From positions 1-31,739 of the forward strand of contig CAYLUN010000067.1 of the NCBI GenBank assembly GCA_964386865.1: DNA of 31,739 nt, read 5' to 3'. The notes beneath the pieces are model-generated. The model searched no databases. It was not told the DNA's origin and saw only the letters and a list, made by a program, of their open reading frames with translations. The position numbers and the translations under genes were made by a program. Below, in pieces: positions 22,121-31,731 of this stretch (the first letter of the stretch is position 1; every line of letters starts with the position of its first letter). This stretch comes from CAYLUN01 sp964386865. Its GTDB lineage: Bacteria; Verrucomicrobiota; Kiritimatiellia; RFP12; UBA1067.

Positions 22121-25100
22121 CTATTGCAGCAGCATCAGACTGCCCTTGCCAGATATCCGAAGATAGACTGCGTTACCCTGCGCAGAGAGACTAAACTGAT
22201 GGGCAGTGTCGTCGGAGGACACAGCCCACAACCCCGGGACAAAGCCTGACAGCGCCGAGCCTTCGATCGCCGCAGCCAACAGGTGCTCCCCGCTGGCCAG
22301 AGCCGACCCTCCGCTGACCGTCACCGTTCCGCCGCCTTGGAACACGATACCGCACGAAGCCTGCACGGGCACCACTCTGCTCGAACTCGCCGCAAGCGTC
22401 CATTTCGCGCCTGACTCGACTGTCAGAGAGGACGCCAGCGCCAGCACATCAGCCCCGTTCGCCGATGTCACTTGGTTCAAGCCTGCGACCGTCAACGCGC
22501 CCGTCGTCACCATTCCGATACCGCCCAGCGCGCCAAGTGCATGTGCTTGGGTGCCGCCCAATTCCAGTACGGCACCCGTGTGCAAGGTCAGCGTCATCGC
22601 CGATCGTGACGCATCGCTTGGAATGTCCGTTCCAACAGCCAGAGGCAGCCCCCACTTGACTCGCAAGTAGGACTCCACCTGCCGGATCTCGTCATCCGTC
22701 AGCGCCTCCTCGTAAATGATCACCTCGGCCAGACGTTGTCCGCCCGTAGAATTGCGATAGGCACGAGCACGGTCATTGTTGAACGCGCTCGCGGACGAGT
22801 CGCCCGTCGTACGCAGCGAAACCAGGTCATACCCGCCGCTCAGCCCCGTCTGCGTCCCATTCACGACCACTCCGTTCTTGCGCGTCTGCCCGTTGATCAC
22901 AGGCCCATAAGGGTCTACCAGCGCCGGTGTCGTGGCCCACAGCACGCTGTCTTTCGTGATCGTGTTCCAGCCGTTAGTCCCGCCACGGAAGAAGTGGCGC
23001 GTACCGGTGTCGCGATCATAGGTCAGCAGATGGCCGCCACCCTCTTGCGAGCCGATGACCCAAAAGACTGTCCGAATGTGTGTCAGCGGCTGGCTCCACG
23101 TCAGGAAGCGGTTGCCCATCCACGAGCCGAAGTCCACCACCGGCAGTCCGTTCAGCGCGTTCTGCGCCAGAAGCGGCATCAGGTTTGGATACGTCGTGGC
23201 GCCGACCGTTTGAGAGGCCGCCGCAGCCTTCTGCGCGTACAAGCCGTTGCGGCGGCAATCGTACCACTTGGAGAGCTCCAGCGACTGCGCATCGTATTCC
23301 AGCGTATCGACCCGGCTGGCGTCCACCCAGAAGGCGGGCGTCCGCGGCACTGGGCCGTAGCCCGCCAGCGCCACACGCCCGACAGCCACGTCGAGCGTCC
23401 CGGAATACGAGCCGAACCGGCCCAGCGTAATCGCGGCGCTGCCGGTCTTCTGCAGCACGCCTGTGCCGACCAGCTCCTGCACGAGCAGCCTCCGCAGACC
23501 GACCTCCAGCGTACCCGCCGCAGCGGGCACCCCCACCGTCGGCGCTTCCAGCCGGTTCAGAGTCGCCTGCAGGTCGCGCGTGCCGGGCCGCTGCCACTTG
23601 TTCAGAAGGTAGGCCTCGACCTGGGCCATTTGGGCGTCGCTTAGCACGTTGGTGTAGACGATCACCTCGCCCAGACGCTGCCCGCCGCCGCGGGACGTCT
23701 GGTCGCGGTCGTGCGCGAATTGCCCCGCGGTCACGTTGCCGGAGGTGCGCAGAGCAATCACCTGATAGCTGCCCGAAAGACCAGTGGCCGTGCCATCCAC
23801 CTGGACGCCGTCGATACGCGTGATGCCGCCCTTCACGTTCGCTGACGTAAACTGATAATAGATGGGCGTCGCCGCGCTGGACACCGGCCCGCGGTTGAAA
23901 TCGGAGGTGGCGGCGTCAAGGCCTCCGAGCAGTATGCCGCCACCCAACTGTGAGCCGATCAGCATGAAGACGGTGCGCACGTTGCTCAAGTTTTTGGACC
24001 ATTGCATCCCCTTCTCCACCGTCGGGTTATTGGTCGGCCCCATATCCACCACCGGAAACGCGCCCACGGCATTGGAGAGGACGGTCGGCGCCGACGCCCA
24101 CCGCTGCGTGGCCACGAGATAGTCGCTGCCCGCAGTCCAGCGCACGTCGCGCCAGTACACGCGACTGACGACGTCCGATCCGAAGGTGCCCGCAGCGCAC
24201 GCATCCACCCAGAACGCGGCGCCCGGCACCGGGTTCGTTGGCGCCGCCTGTGCGGTAAGCGAAGCCCGCGTGCCATCGGCCGAAAAAACACCCTCTGAAA
24301 GGGAAAGTGTGCCACCGAAGCTCTCGGGCGACTCGACCGTGAGCGTTCCAATGCCGGCCTTCGTCAGCGTGCCGCTCCCCGTCACTCGATCGAGGGCAAG
24401 GGAAACGGCTTGGTGCGGCAGCAGCAAGGTGCCCTCGCCCGTGACCTGCAGCTCCGAAGCCCAACGTGCACCCACTGAGGACGAAAACCACTTGCGCTTC
24501 AGATAGTCTTCCGTGGCCTTGCGCTCGTCGTCCGTCAGTGCGCGGTTGTAAATCATGACTTCGCCCAGCCGCTGGCCGCCGCTGCGGCCGACGCCGTCGG
24601 ATTGGGTGATCACGCGCATCTCCTTCGCAAACGCGTTGGCGACAACGCCCTCGGACGTCATTGTCGAGACAAGCTGGTAGCCGCCGTTCAGGCCCACACT
24701 CGTTCCCGTCACGGCCAGACCGTTCGTCCAGTTCTGAGCGTTCCGGAACGCCACGTGATTCCAGGTTCCCACGTTCCACAGAGGATCCGCCGCATAGACT
24801 CCGGCTTCCATACTCGCGCTGCCGCGGGCCGCCGCGTTCGTCGAACAGCCGATCAGCAGGCCGCCACCGTTCTGCGACCCGATCACCCAGAAGAAGGTGC
24901 GTGCGTTGGTCACCGCCGCGAACTGCAGCCACTGGCCGCTCTTGTACGCGCCGAAGTCCAACACCGGCCTGCTGCCGAGCGCGTTAGGGAGCAGCGTCGG
25001 AGGCAGGGCCGTCCTGTAGCCGGCGGTTCCCATCGAGTACGGGTTCAGCCATGCGTAAGGATAATTGGTGACGCCCGGGGTCGTGTCTCGCAGATCGCGC

Positions 25101-27484
25101 CAGCCGACGATATTGGTCGCCGAACCCGACTGGAACATGAGCGTTTGCGCTGCCGAAGCATCCAGCCACAGCGCAGGATTATTGGCAGGCGCGATTTCGT
25201 CATAGATCGTACCCGCTTCCAGAACAACCTTTCCGGCATACGTTGAGTCGGGCCGCACGATCAGCACGCCCAGCCCGCGCTTGATCAAATCGCCCGACCC
25301 TTTGAGTGACGCCAGCTTGTTGGTCATGCCCGCCGCCACTTCCAGCACCACGGCGCCGCCGGTCAGATTAAGTCCGTTCGTCGCCGTCAGCGAAGCGCCT
25401 TCGATGATGAGTTCGCCGCTCCCCTGTTTGTTGAGCGTCCCGTTTACCAGCGTCAAGCCGCCGCTCAGACGGATGCTGCCGCCGTTGACGGTGAAGCCGC
25501 CGCCTGCCACCGTCACCGCCTGCTGCAGCGTCAAGGCCGCGCCTGCGGCGTTGCCCAGATAACCGCCGCCCACAGCTACGGTGTTTCCTGCCGCGCCCAG
25601 GGCCGCTGCGCTGCCCGCCACCAGCGTACCGCCGCTGACCGTCACGCTTCCCAAGAAACTGTTCGCCCCGTTTAGCACCGTCGTGCCCGCATCGGCTTTC
25701 ACCAGTGCCCCGCTGCCGCTGATAGCGCCCGCGTGCGTAATCGCCCCGAGCCCGTCGAATCCCAGCGTGCCGCCTGCGAGCGCCACGTCGTGCGCCACGG
25801 ATAGCGCGTTGCCCGCGCTGTCCGTCAGCCGCCCGTCCAGCCACGCCAGCGTGTCGAACCAGACCGCGTTACCCGCGCTCACAGCCACCGACGACCCGAA
25901 GGCCCCCTGGTTGGCGCTGACGATCCGGATGCGGCAGCCCGCGTTGGTGAAGCTCGCGAGCGAGGATAGCGCGTCACCTTCGAGATACACGTCCGCGCCC
26001 GGCACGACCTGCCAGACACCGGACGGAGGCAGCCTCTTGAGCCAAACGCTGTTGCGGAACGTCACCTGTTTATCAGCCGGAACGGTCACGTCGGCGTCGA
26101 ACAGGGCCGGCCGATCAGCCGTTCCGTCAATCACCAGATCCGCATTGCACGCCAGCACGGCATGGGTGGTGTTGTCCGAATCCACCGAAACACCGCCGCG
26201 CAGCACCAGCGCCGGCAGCGGCGCTGCGCCAGACGCCGTCAGCGTACCGCCGGAAGCGCCGACCAACAACAAGCTGGCATTCGTGGTTACAAACGAATCG
26301 ACGCCCACCGTCGTGGAACGGCTCACCTCACTGCCGTTAAGCCGCAGCCCCGCCCCGCCCAGCGCCAGCGGAGCGCTCAATGAAAGCGTATTGGCTGGTG
26401 CAACCTCCACCACACCCGCGCCCGAGCCCTCCGGAACCTGCGCGTTGAAGCTGCCGCCACACCAGACTAGCTTCGTTCCCGAGGGTAGCCGCCCGCGAAA
26501 ATCCAGACTGTCCACATAGAGCGCCCCGACGCCCGGCACGCGGTTCGTGACGGCTCCGCCCGCCGTAACCGTCAGCAGGCTAACGCGGTTGCTGCGGCCA
26601 GCCAGATCCACCAGCCCCAGATACGTGCCGTTCACCAGCATGCCGCCTTTGCCTTCGCCATAGGGCAGCACACCGTCGGCATCCAACTGGAGATGGGCGA
26701 AGTTCGACGGATTCCAACCCGGACCATTCGTGCCGACCACGGTTCCGCCCGCATAGTCGTTGGCCGGGTTCTGCAGGAGAAAGCGCCCATTGTTGCGGCT
26801 GATCAGCAGCGGCCCCGGCCCAGTGATCGGGCTCGCGAACGTCATTGTGTATGCATTCTGCCAGCCGATGACGAAGAAGCCGCCGCGCTCTTGAAGTGTG
26901 ATTCCCATGGTTGCGGGGAAAACGGGCGACGAGTTATTGTTCTTGATACCGCCGCCGTTCAGAATAACCGCGTCAGCCCGGTACTCGGACGGAACGGTCG
27001 CCAAGGACGTTCCTGAAACGATCTCCACGCGCTCCGTCTCAATCAGCCACCGGCCGCCGAAGGCGCTGGCCGTGTTCGTGATAGTGATAATCCCACCGCC
27101 GGTCTTGTGAAGCGTGCCGGCCCCTGTACCCCAAGCAGATCGGATGGTGAGTGTGTTTTCATTCACATGGATACGGTTGGTGGCCGCCGCATCCGCAGAG
27201 AAGTTGATCGGGAAACCGGGGTTGACGTACCAGGGAACGTTGTTGCTGAAAATCATCCCGCCCAGCGTCAGCCCGGCGACGTCGTTCGTCAGCGTGGTCA
27301 CCACCGACGCCGCCGTGTTCGTGGTGAAAACAGCCACGCCGCCGCTGCCCGGCACGGTGCCGCCCACCCAGTTCGCGGGATTAGACCACTGCGCACTCGT
27401 GCCGCGCCACAAGCCGTCTGTCTGCGCCCATGCGCTCACGGCCGCAATCGAACCCGCACACGCCAATCGCGCCACCATTTTCAT
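22121..27484 (-). CDS. Giant secreted protein with beta-strand repeats and three LamG-like modules
   Basis: About 1787 residues with a signal peptide (MKMVARLACAGSIAAVSAWA). The start is taken as ATG 27484, 6 bases after AAGGAG; the ATG at 27490 touches that motif. The N-terminus (TSAQWSNPANWVGGTVPG) is typical of autotransporter-associated beta-strand proteins. Parallel-beta repeats with the pattern G-L-K-G-G-L-V/T-L occupy much of residues 30-760 and reappear between modules. Three LamG-like modules lie at roughly 768-1000, 1090-1300 and 1385-1610. Each opens with a FWVDAS-like motif (ALWLDAS in the first), has R-T-hydrophobic-IGSQ-GG in the middle and closes with GGQRLGEV, then a helix ending YLxxKW. 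No C-terminal beta-barrel, PEP-CTERM or LPXTG anchor is visible; the protein ends SLMLLQ. Likely a surface or released adhesin or glycan-binding protein. Confidence 0.85.
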   Translation of the reverse strand: MKMVARLACAGSIAAVSAWAQTDGLWRGTSAQWSNPANWVGGTVPGSGGVAVFTTNTAASVVTTLTNDVAGLTLGGMIFSNNVPWYVNPGFPINFSADAAATNRIHVNENTLTIRSAWGTGAGTLHKTGGGIITITNTASAFGGRWLIETERVEIVSGTSLATVPSEYRADAVILNGGGIKNNNSSPVFPATMGITLQERGGFFVIGWQNAYTMTFASPITGPGPLLISRNNGRFLLQNPANDYAGGTVVGTNGPGWNPSNFAHLQLDADGVLPYGEGKGGMLVNGTYLGLVDLAGRSNRVSLLTVTAGGAVTNRVPGVGALYVDSLDFRGRLPSGTKLVWCGGSFNAQVPEGSGAGVVEVAPANTLSLSAPLALGGAGLRLNGSEVSRSTTVGVDSFVTTNASLLLVGASGGTLTASGAAPLPALVLRGGVSVDSDNTTHAVLACNADLVIDGTADRPALFDADVTVPADKQVTFRNSVWLKRLPPSGVWQVVPGADVYLEGDALSSLASFTNAGCRIRIVSANQGAFGSSVAVSAGNAVWFDTLAWLDGRLTDSAGNALSVAHDVALAGGTLGFDGLGAITHAGAISGSGALVKADAGTTVLNGANSFLGSVTVSGGTLVAGSAAALGAAGNTVAVGGGYLGNAAGAALTLQQAVTVAGGGFTVNGGSIRLSGGLTLVNGTLNKQGSGELIIEGASLTATNGLNLTGGAVVLEVAAGMTNKLASLKGSGDLIKRGLGVLIVRPDSTYAGKVVLEAGTIYDEIAPANNPALWLDASAAQTLMFQSGSATNIVGWRDLRDTTPGVTNYPYAWLNPYSMGTAGYRTALPPTLLPNALGSRPVLDFGAYKSGQWLQFAAVTNARTFFWVIGSQNGGGLLIGCSTNAAARGSASMEAGVYAADPLWNVGTWNHVAFRNAQNWTNGLAVTGTSVGLNGGYQLVSTMTSEGVVANAFAKEMRVITQSDGVGRSGGQRLGEVMIYNRALTDDERKATEDYLKRKWFSSSVGARWASELQVTGEGTLLLPHQAVSLALDRVTGSGTLTKAGIGTLTVESPESFGGTLSLSEGVFSADGTRASLTAQAAPTNPVPGAAFWVDACAAGTFGSDVVSRVYWRDVRWTAGSDYLVATQRWASAPTVLSNAVGAFPVVDMGPTNNPTVEKGMQWSKNLSNVRTVFMLIGSQLGGGILLGGLDAATSDFNRGPVSSAATPIYYQFTSANVKGGITRIDGVQVDGTATGLSGSYQVIALRTSGNVTAGQFAHDRDQTSRGGGQRLGEVIVYTNVLSDAQMAQVEAYLLNKWQRPGTRDLQATLNRLEAPTVGVPAAAGTLEVGLRRLLVQELVGTGVLQKTGSAAITLGRFGSYSGTLDVAVGRVALAGYGPVPRTPAFWVDASRVDTLEYDAQSLELSKWYDCRRNGLYAQKAAAASQTVGATTYPNLMPLLAQNALNGLPVVDFGSWMGNRFLTWSQPLTHIRTVFWVIGSQEGGGHLLTYDRDTGTRHFFRGGTNGWNTITKDSVLWATTPALVDPYGPVINGQTRKNGVVVNGTQTGLSGGYDLVSLRTTGDSSASAFNNDRARAYRNSTGGQRLAEVIIYEEALTDDEIRQVESYLRVKWGLPLAVGTDIPSDASRSAMTLTLHTGAVLELGGTQAHALGALGGIGMVTTGALTVAGLNQVTSANGADVLALASSLTVESGAKWTLAASSSRVVPVQASCGIVFQGGGTVTVSGGSALASGEHLLAAAIEGSALSGFVPGLWAVSSDDTAHQFSLSAQGNAVYLRISGKGSLMLLQ

Positions 27485-27587
27485 TCGCATCTCCTTCTTG
27501 AGACGAGGGCTGCCAACCCGCTACAGACCGATCATGACTCGCCTTTGCCTCAGCCGCTCCGCCGCGAACCGAGCCATATTTATTAAA

Positions 27588-27616
27588 ATCTTAGTGTTCT
27601 GCGGCACGATAATCAA
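27588..27616 (-). promoter_or_regulatory. Predicted promoter of the giant repeat protein
   Basis: On the minus strand TTGATT (27611-27616), 17 bases, TAAGAT (27588-27593). It lies in the 136-base gap after the DUF6259-like gene, in an AT-rich patch. The leader would be about 95 bases long. Consensus match only. Confidence 0.4.
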
Positions 27617-27620
27617 TGCC

Positions 27621-30600
27621 TCATTTTGGCGAAATGACGAGGGCGCGAACGCTTCGAGGCTGCAAATCCCCTAGCAGCACGCCCAGATCGCTCGTCCGCT
27701 CGAGCGGCGTCTCACCGTCAGGCGTCAGCAGAGAGATGCGCCAAGGCCCTTTCGACTTCAGCCAGACGGCGGGATCGAGGGCGAAGTCGGCCCGCTGCGG
27801 CGAGCCGCTTGTGTTGATTACGAAGACCGCAAGCCGACCTGCACCATCGCGCCAGACCGTCCCCTGAACGGCTGGCAAGCGTGCCTCATGGGGCCGGTTG
27901 CGGTTCCACACCTGTGTCGCCTGAGGCACGCACCCGGCCAACCGCAGTTCGTCCACAAGCTGCCCGTATACGAAAAACGCCTTGGCTGCCACCCTGTAAC
28001 GGCACAGCTCATGCTGGAAGCGCTGCTTCTCGCGGTGCTCATCTCGCAGGATCCACGGGTCATTCCAGCCCAGCTGGCAGCCCCACAGAAAGTCGCGCCC
28101 CTGCGCCGCGCAGAACGCGTCCACGGAGTCGCCCGCCGCCTGCGGGCTCGTGAAGTAGATCGTGTAGCCGGAATAGACCGCTGGCAGCAGCGGAACGTCC
28201 TCCTGATTGCGCGGGCTCCACGCGAGGTACGCGTCAATCGTGTCCATGTACGGCTCGGCCGTGTTCTCGGTCGTCAGCGCCACGCCCGCTTTTGCCGCGC
28301 GTGCTTTGATGCCAGTCAGCATCGTGCGGTAGCCGTCCGCCCAGTAGCGCCCGCCCCCCACCGGATGGCCGTGAAAACGGTCGTAGCATGCGGCGGGCGC
28401 GGCCGCGCCGATCTGGTCGAGGTAGATCGCGTTCACGCCGCACGCGTCGGTCAGCCGGCGGCAGATCTCGCCCACCTTGTTTTGCCAGAACTCGGTGTAC
28501 GGGCACATCGGCACCAGGCTCCGGCCCGAGCCGTAGGTCTCCACGTAGTTCGTGCCCGCGAGCTGCTTGCAGGCCGCAGGATACGCGCCCGCGAAGCTCG
28601 GGATGTCGCGGTCCCAGAGCCGCGCGTTGATGTACGGCATCACCGTCACGCCGCCCGCCACCAAGGCCCGCGCGGCATCGGCCATCCCGTCCAACGTCGG
28701 GAAGTACTCGGGGTAGCTGTTATCGAACGGGATCTGATGCCAGCAGTACCAGTGCACACCTACAGGCACGCCCGCGTAAAGCCGCTTCGCCTCAGCCATG
28801 CCCCGCGCCACCCCTTCCGGCTTGCCGTTCAGCAACATCCAGAAGCCGAGGTCGCGCAGGTGCTCGGGCACGTCCGTCCGGCTCTGCAGCGGCCCCTTCG
28901 CCGTCCACGCCTGCCGCAGCGCCCACTCGCGGTAGCGCCGCGCGGCCCGCCACCAGTCACCCGTGTACGCCGCGACCACCACCGGATAGTCCGGCGCGCC
29001 CGCCGCCCCCGCCACGCCGGCGTCCGGCGCCAAGTAGCGGAAGGTGGTGTCCTGCTCGCGCGTCACGACCACCCGCTTGTCCTGCGCGCCGCCGTCGTGC
29101 GCCGCCACGTACAGCCCGGCCTCACCCAGATTGAACGCCAGCATCTGCAGCGGGCACTGGCCGGACGGATAGTGCCCCTCGAAGCGCCCCGCGTGTCGCC
29201 GCATCAGCGATCCGCCCCAGTTCCCGTGCGGCAGCAGCACATCGGCAGCCCCGCGCGGCACGACTCCGCGGAGGAGCGGGTACTCCGTCGAAACCAGCCC
29301 GTACCGCACGCTCCGGTTGGTGACGCTGAGCCGCCATTCACTCGCACCTGTACCGGATTGCAGCCGTACCTCGGCCCTCACGTCGACACACCCAGGCTCG
29401 TCGGGCAGGTCCAACCCCTGCCAGTGGAACGTCAGCGTGTCGCGCGAGCGCTCGCCATAGACGCGCCGCACCGGCGCGCGGTTGTCCAGCGTGGTTGTCG
29501 CGGCCCCGTTCCCGAAGGTCAGCGACCACAGGCCCGGCGCGTTCTCGCGCGGGCTCACGAAGCGCACGCCGCCCGCCAGACGGTTCTCAATCCCCACGCA
29601 GTCGAAGCCCTGTTCCGCCCCGGCGAAGGCCAGCCGCAACGTGCGATTCCCAATCTCGTGCGCGCCGCACACGGGAGGCGTATCGACCGGCACCCACGCC
29701 TGTCCGTCCCTGAAGAACCGGAACTCGGGCTGGCGGTCTGCGCCCAGCCACGAGCTGTACCAAGCGGCGTCGCTATCCGGCCCGAAGTAGAGGCCGCCGT
29801 CGAAGGCGTACGTCCGCCCCTCCCAGCCGGGGGACGCGCTCCGCACGTAGTAGACGAACTCGTCCGACGCGTCCCAGCAGGCCACGCCGTCAAAGCCGAC
29901 CCCACACGCGTTGGTGCCGTCGGCCATCACCGCCCACTGCTGCGCGGAGATCGGCTTGCTGCGCGCCCCCTTGGGCTGCATGGCGTGCGTCAGCGGCGGG
30001 TCGCCTGCCACGAACGACGTGTAGTGCCGGTCCGCGCGCGTCAGGTGCAGGGCGTGCAGCTCCTTCCACGGCTCGCTGTCGTCGCGCGCGTAGCGGACAG
30101 AAACATCGACCACCGGCGAGAAGGCCGTGTAGGTGTAGCGGTAGACCGCGAGCGGCGCGCCCGGCGTCTCGGCGCGCCGCTTGCCGAACCCCGTGCGCGC
30201 TTCCACCGTCACGCGCAGCGGACTCCTGAACACCACCCGCGCCTCCGCGTCCTCGCACGACTTGGCGCAGTACTGCGCGAGTCGTCCGCCCGCGCCCTGC
30301 GGACGTACGAGGCGATCCAAGAAATGGAGCTGCGGGTCAGCGACGCCCGACTGCACAAAGGCGATGTCGCGGGGGAACCCGCCGCCGCCTCTCGCGGGCT
30401 GCCGCAGCCGGTAGAATCCGTTCTCGACCGCGATTTCTGGGCCGCCCTCGCACACGCTGAGGTCGCTCGCCAGCACGGACTCGACGCGCCTGGGTACAAC
30501 CGCGAACGAGCGCACGGCGTCCGGCGCGGTCTCTCCGCCCAGAAAGAGCGCGAGAACCGGCGCCTCGCCGCTCGCGTCGATCGCGCACGGCACGGGCGCG

Positions 30601-30791
30601 GCTTGGCCGCCCGTGGTTTCCGCCAGCGTGTGGGCCTCGAACAGCCGCGCCCAGTCGCGCGTCACGGCATGGGTCACGACGGCGTTGCGCCGCGCGTGCG
30701 GCCCGTTGCGGACCTCAAGCGTGAATTCGGCCGCGCGCGCCCACGCAACGGCGAGCAGGCTCGCGGCGAGCGCATGAGCGAGTCTCTTCAT
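27621..30791 (-). CDS. Secreted DUF6259-like putative glycoside hydrolase
   Basis: A 1056-residue protein with a signal peptide (MKRLAHALAASLLAVAWARA). The N-terminal ~600 residues are beta-rich and resemble the super-sandwich domains that precede catalytic barrels in retaining glycosidases. The C-terminal region shows a TIM-barrel pattern: GVHWYCWHQIPFDN, GGVTVMPYINARLWD, NAIYLDQIG (Asp near 792), VALTTENTAEPYMD (Glu near 842 and 845) and LLPAVYSGYTIYF. The Asp and Glu positions look like a nucleophile and acid/base pair, but no activity is known to me for this family. Start ATG 30791 has GGGAGGG upstream and lies 20 bases after the trmJ stop; a much longer in-frame extension was rejected. 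Confidence 0.78.
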   Translation of the reverse strand: MKRLAHALAASLLAVAWARAAEFTLEVRNGPHARRNAVVTHAVTRDWARLFEAHTLAETTGGQAAPVPCAIDASGEAPVLALFLGGETAPDAVRSFAVVPRRVESVLASDLSVCEGGPEIAVENGFYRLRQPARGGGGFPRDIAFVQSGVADPQLHFLDRLVRPQGAGGRLAQYCAKSCEDAEARVVFRSPLRVTVEARTGFGKRRAETPGAPLAVYRYTYTAFSPVVDVSVRYARDDSEPWKELHALHLTRADRHYTSFVAGDPPLTHAMQPKGARSKPISAQQWAVMADGTNACGVGFDGVACWDASDEFVYYVRSASPGWEGRTYAFDGGLYFGPDSDAAWYSSWLGADRQPEFRFFRDGQAWVPVDTPPVCGAHEIGNRTLRLAFAGAEQGFDCVGIENRLAGGVRFVSPRENAPGLWSLTFGNGAATTTLDNRAPVRRVYGERSRDTLTFHWQGLDLPDEPGCVDVRAEVRLQSGTGASEWRLSVTNRSVRYGLVSTEYPLLRGVVPRGAADVLLPHGNWGGSLMRRHAGRFEGHYPSGQCPLQMLAFNLGEAGLYVAAHDGGAQDKRVVVTREQDTTFRYLAPDAGVAGAAGAPDYPVVVAAYTGDWWRAARRYREWALRQAWTAKGPLQSRTDVPEHLRDLGFWMLLNGKPEGVARGMAEAKRLYAGVPVGVHWYCWHQIPFDNSYPEYFPTLDGMADAARALVAGGVTVMPYINARLWDRDIPSFAGAYPAACKQLAGTNYVETYGSGRSLVPMCPYTEFWQNKVGEICRRLTDACGVNAIYLDQIGAAAPAACYDRFHGHPVGGGRYWADGYRTMLTGIKARAAKAGVALTTENTAEPYMDTIDAYLAWSPRNQEDVPLLPAVYSGYTIYFTSPQAAGDSVDAFCAAQGRDFLWGCQLGWNDPWILRDEHREKQRFQHELCRYRVAAKAFFVYGQLVDELRLAGCVPQATQVWNRNRPHEARLPAVQGTVWRDGAGRLAVFVINTSGSPQRADFALDPAVWLKSKGPWRISLLTPDGETPLERTSDLGVLLGDLQPRSVRALVISPK

Positions 30792-30811
30792 CGCGATCCC
30801 TCCCTGCCGCG

Positions 30812-31579
30812 TCACCCCGGCCCCGCGGTGCTGCCCTTGGGCTTGGCGCCGGGCCCGTTCCTCGCGGCCCAGTCCGCCTGACGCGCCACGCCCATCATGA
30901 TCGCCGCGTCGTCTTCGGAATAGACGCCGCGCGAGAATATGCGCTGCACGCCCTGCATCATGTGGTCGGCCTTGTCCTCTTTCATAAATCCAATCAGCAG
31001 CAGCATCTCGCGCCACTTTTCCATGACCTTCTGCTTGTGCGCGGCGACCGCGGGCGGGGACTTCTCGACGGGTGGCTCGTAGGTGCCGAGCGCGCCGTAA
31101 AGCTCGTAGCAGCAGATCAGCACCGCCTGCGCAAGGTTGAGCGACGCGTAGTCCGCATGCACCGGGACGCGGACGAGGTGCGTGCAGAGCCCGATCTCGT
31201 CGTTGAAAAGCCCTTTGTCCTCGCGCCCGAACACGAGGGCGACCTTGCCGTTCGCCGCGTGGCGGAGAAGCTCCGGCGCGACCTCGCGAGGCGTCTTCAC
31301 GTGCTGCCGGTAGAGGCCGCCGCGCGCGGTCGTGCCGACCACGAACGCACAGTCCGCCACGGCTTCGGCGAGCGTCGGCGTTTCGCGCCGGGCCTCCAGA
31401 ATAGCAGTGGCATGCACCGCAAGCCGGGCCGCCTCCGACCACTCGTCACAGATCGCCGGCCCCGCCAGCGTCAGCTCGCGGATGCCCATGTTAGCCATCG
31501 CGCGGCACACCGAGCCCACGTTCCCGCTGTACAGCGTGCCCACCAGCACGACTCGGATGTTGTCCAGCACATCAGCCAT
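30812..31579 (-). CDS. TrmJ/SpoU-family RNA 2'-O-methyltransferase
   Basis: A 255-residue SPOUT-fold methyltransferase using S-adenosylmethionine. The N-terminal substrate motif is VGTLYSGNVGSVCRAMANMG, and the knotted cofactor site shows LVFGREDKGLFNDEI and VPVHADYASLNLAQAVLICCYEL, as in TrmJ, which methylates position 32 of tRNA. The C-terminal ~60 residues are a helical extension found in TrmJ proteins. The exact RNA target is inferred. ATG 31579 has GGGGGA upstream. The gene is followed 20 bases later by the DUF6259-like gene and diverges from the right-edge gene. Confidence 0.9.
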   Translation of the reverse strand: MADVLDNIRVVLVGTLYSGNVGSVCRAMANMGIRELTLAGPAICDEWSEAARLAVHATAILEARRETPTLAEAVADCAFVVGTTARGGLYRQHVKTPREVAPELLRHAANGKVALVFGREDKGLFNDEIGLCTHLVRVPVHADYASLNLAQAVLICCYELYGALGTYEPPVEKSPPAVAAHKQKVMEKWREMLLLIGFMKEDKADHMMQGVQRIFSRGVYSEDDAAIMMGVARQADWAARNGPGAKPKGSTAGPG

Positions 31580-31696
31580 TCGTTTCCCCCAGCGACGGGC
31601 AGACCGTCGCGCCCACCGTTTCAGACATGGTGCTAATCTTACAGCCCCCCCTCTATCCGCGCCAGACGAAAAGCCGGACAAAACCGTTTTCGCGGG

Positions 31697-31724
31697 TTGC
31701 CCGCGCGGCCGATTGTGGTAAAAT
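31697..31724 (+). promoter_or_regulatory. Promoter at right edge with ATG 7 bases after the -10
   Basis: TTGCCC (31697-31702), 16 bases, TGG-TAAAAT (extended -10 at 31719-31724), then 7 bases to ATG 31732. The layout would give a leaderless transcript and matches the arrangement before manA. Confidence 0.5.
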
Positions 31725-31731
31725 ACGCGAC

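Noticed and set aside
27888..30881. 997-residue open frame on the plus strand opposite the DUF6259-like gene
   Set aside because: Arg/Val/Pro-rich composition, no motifs or signal peptide, antisense to a gene with signal peptide and ribosome site.
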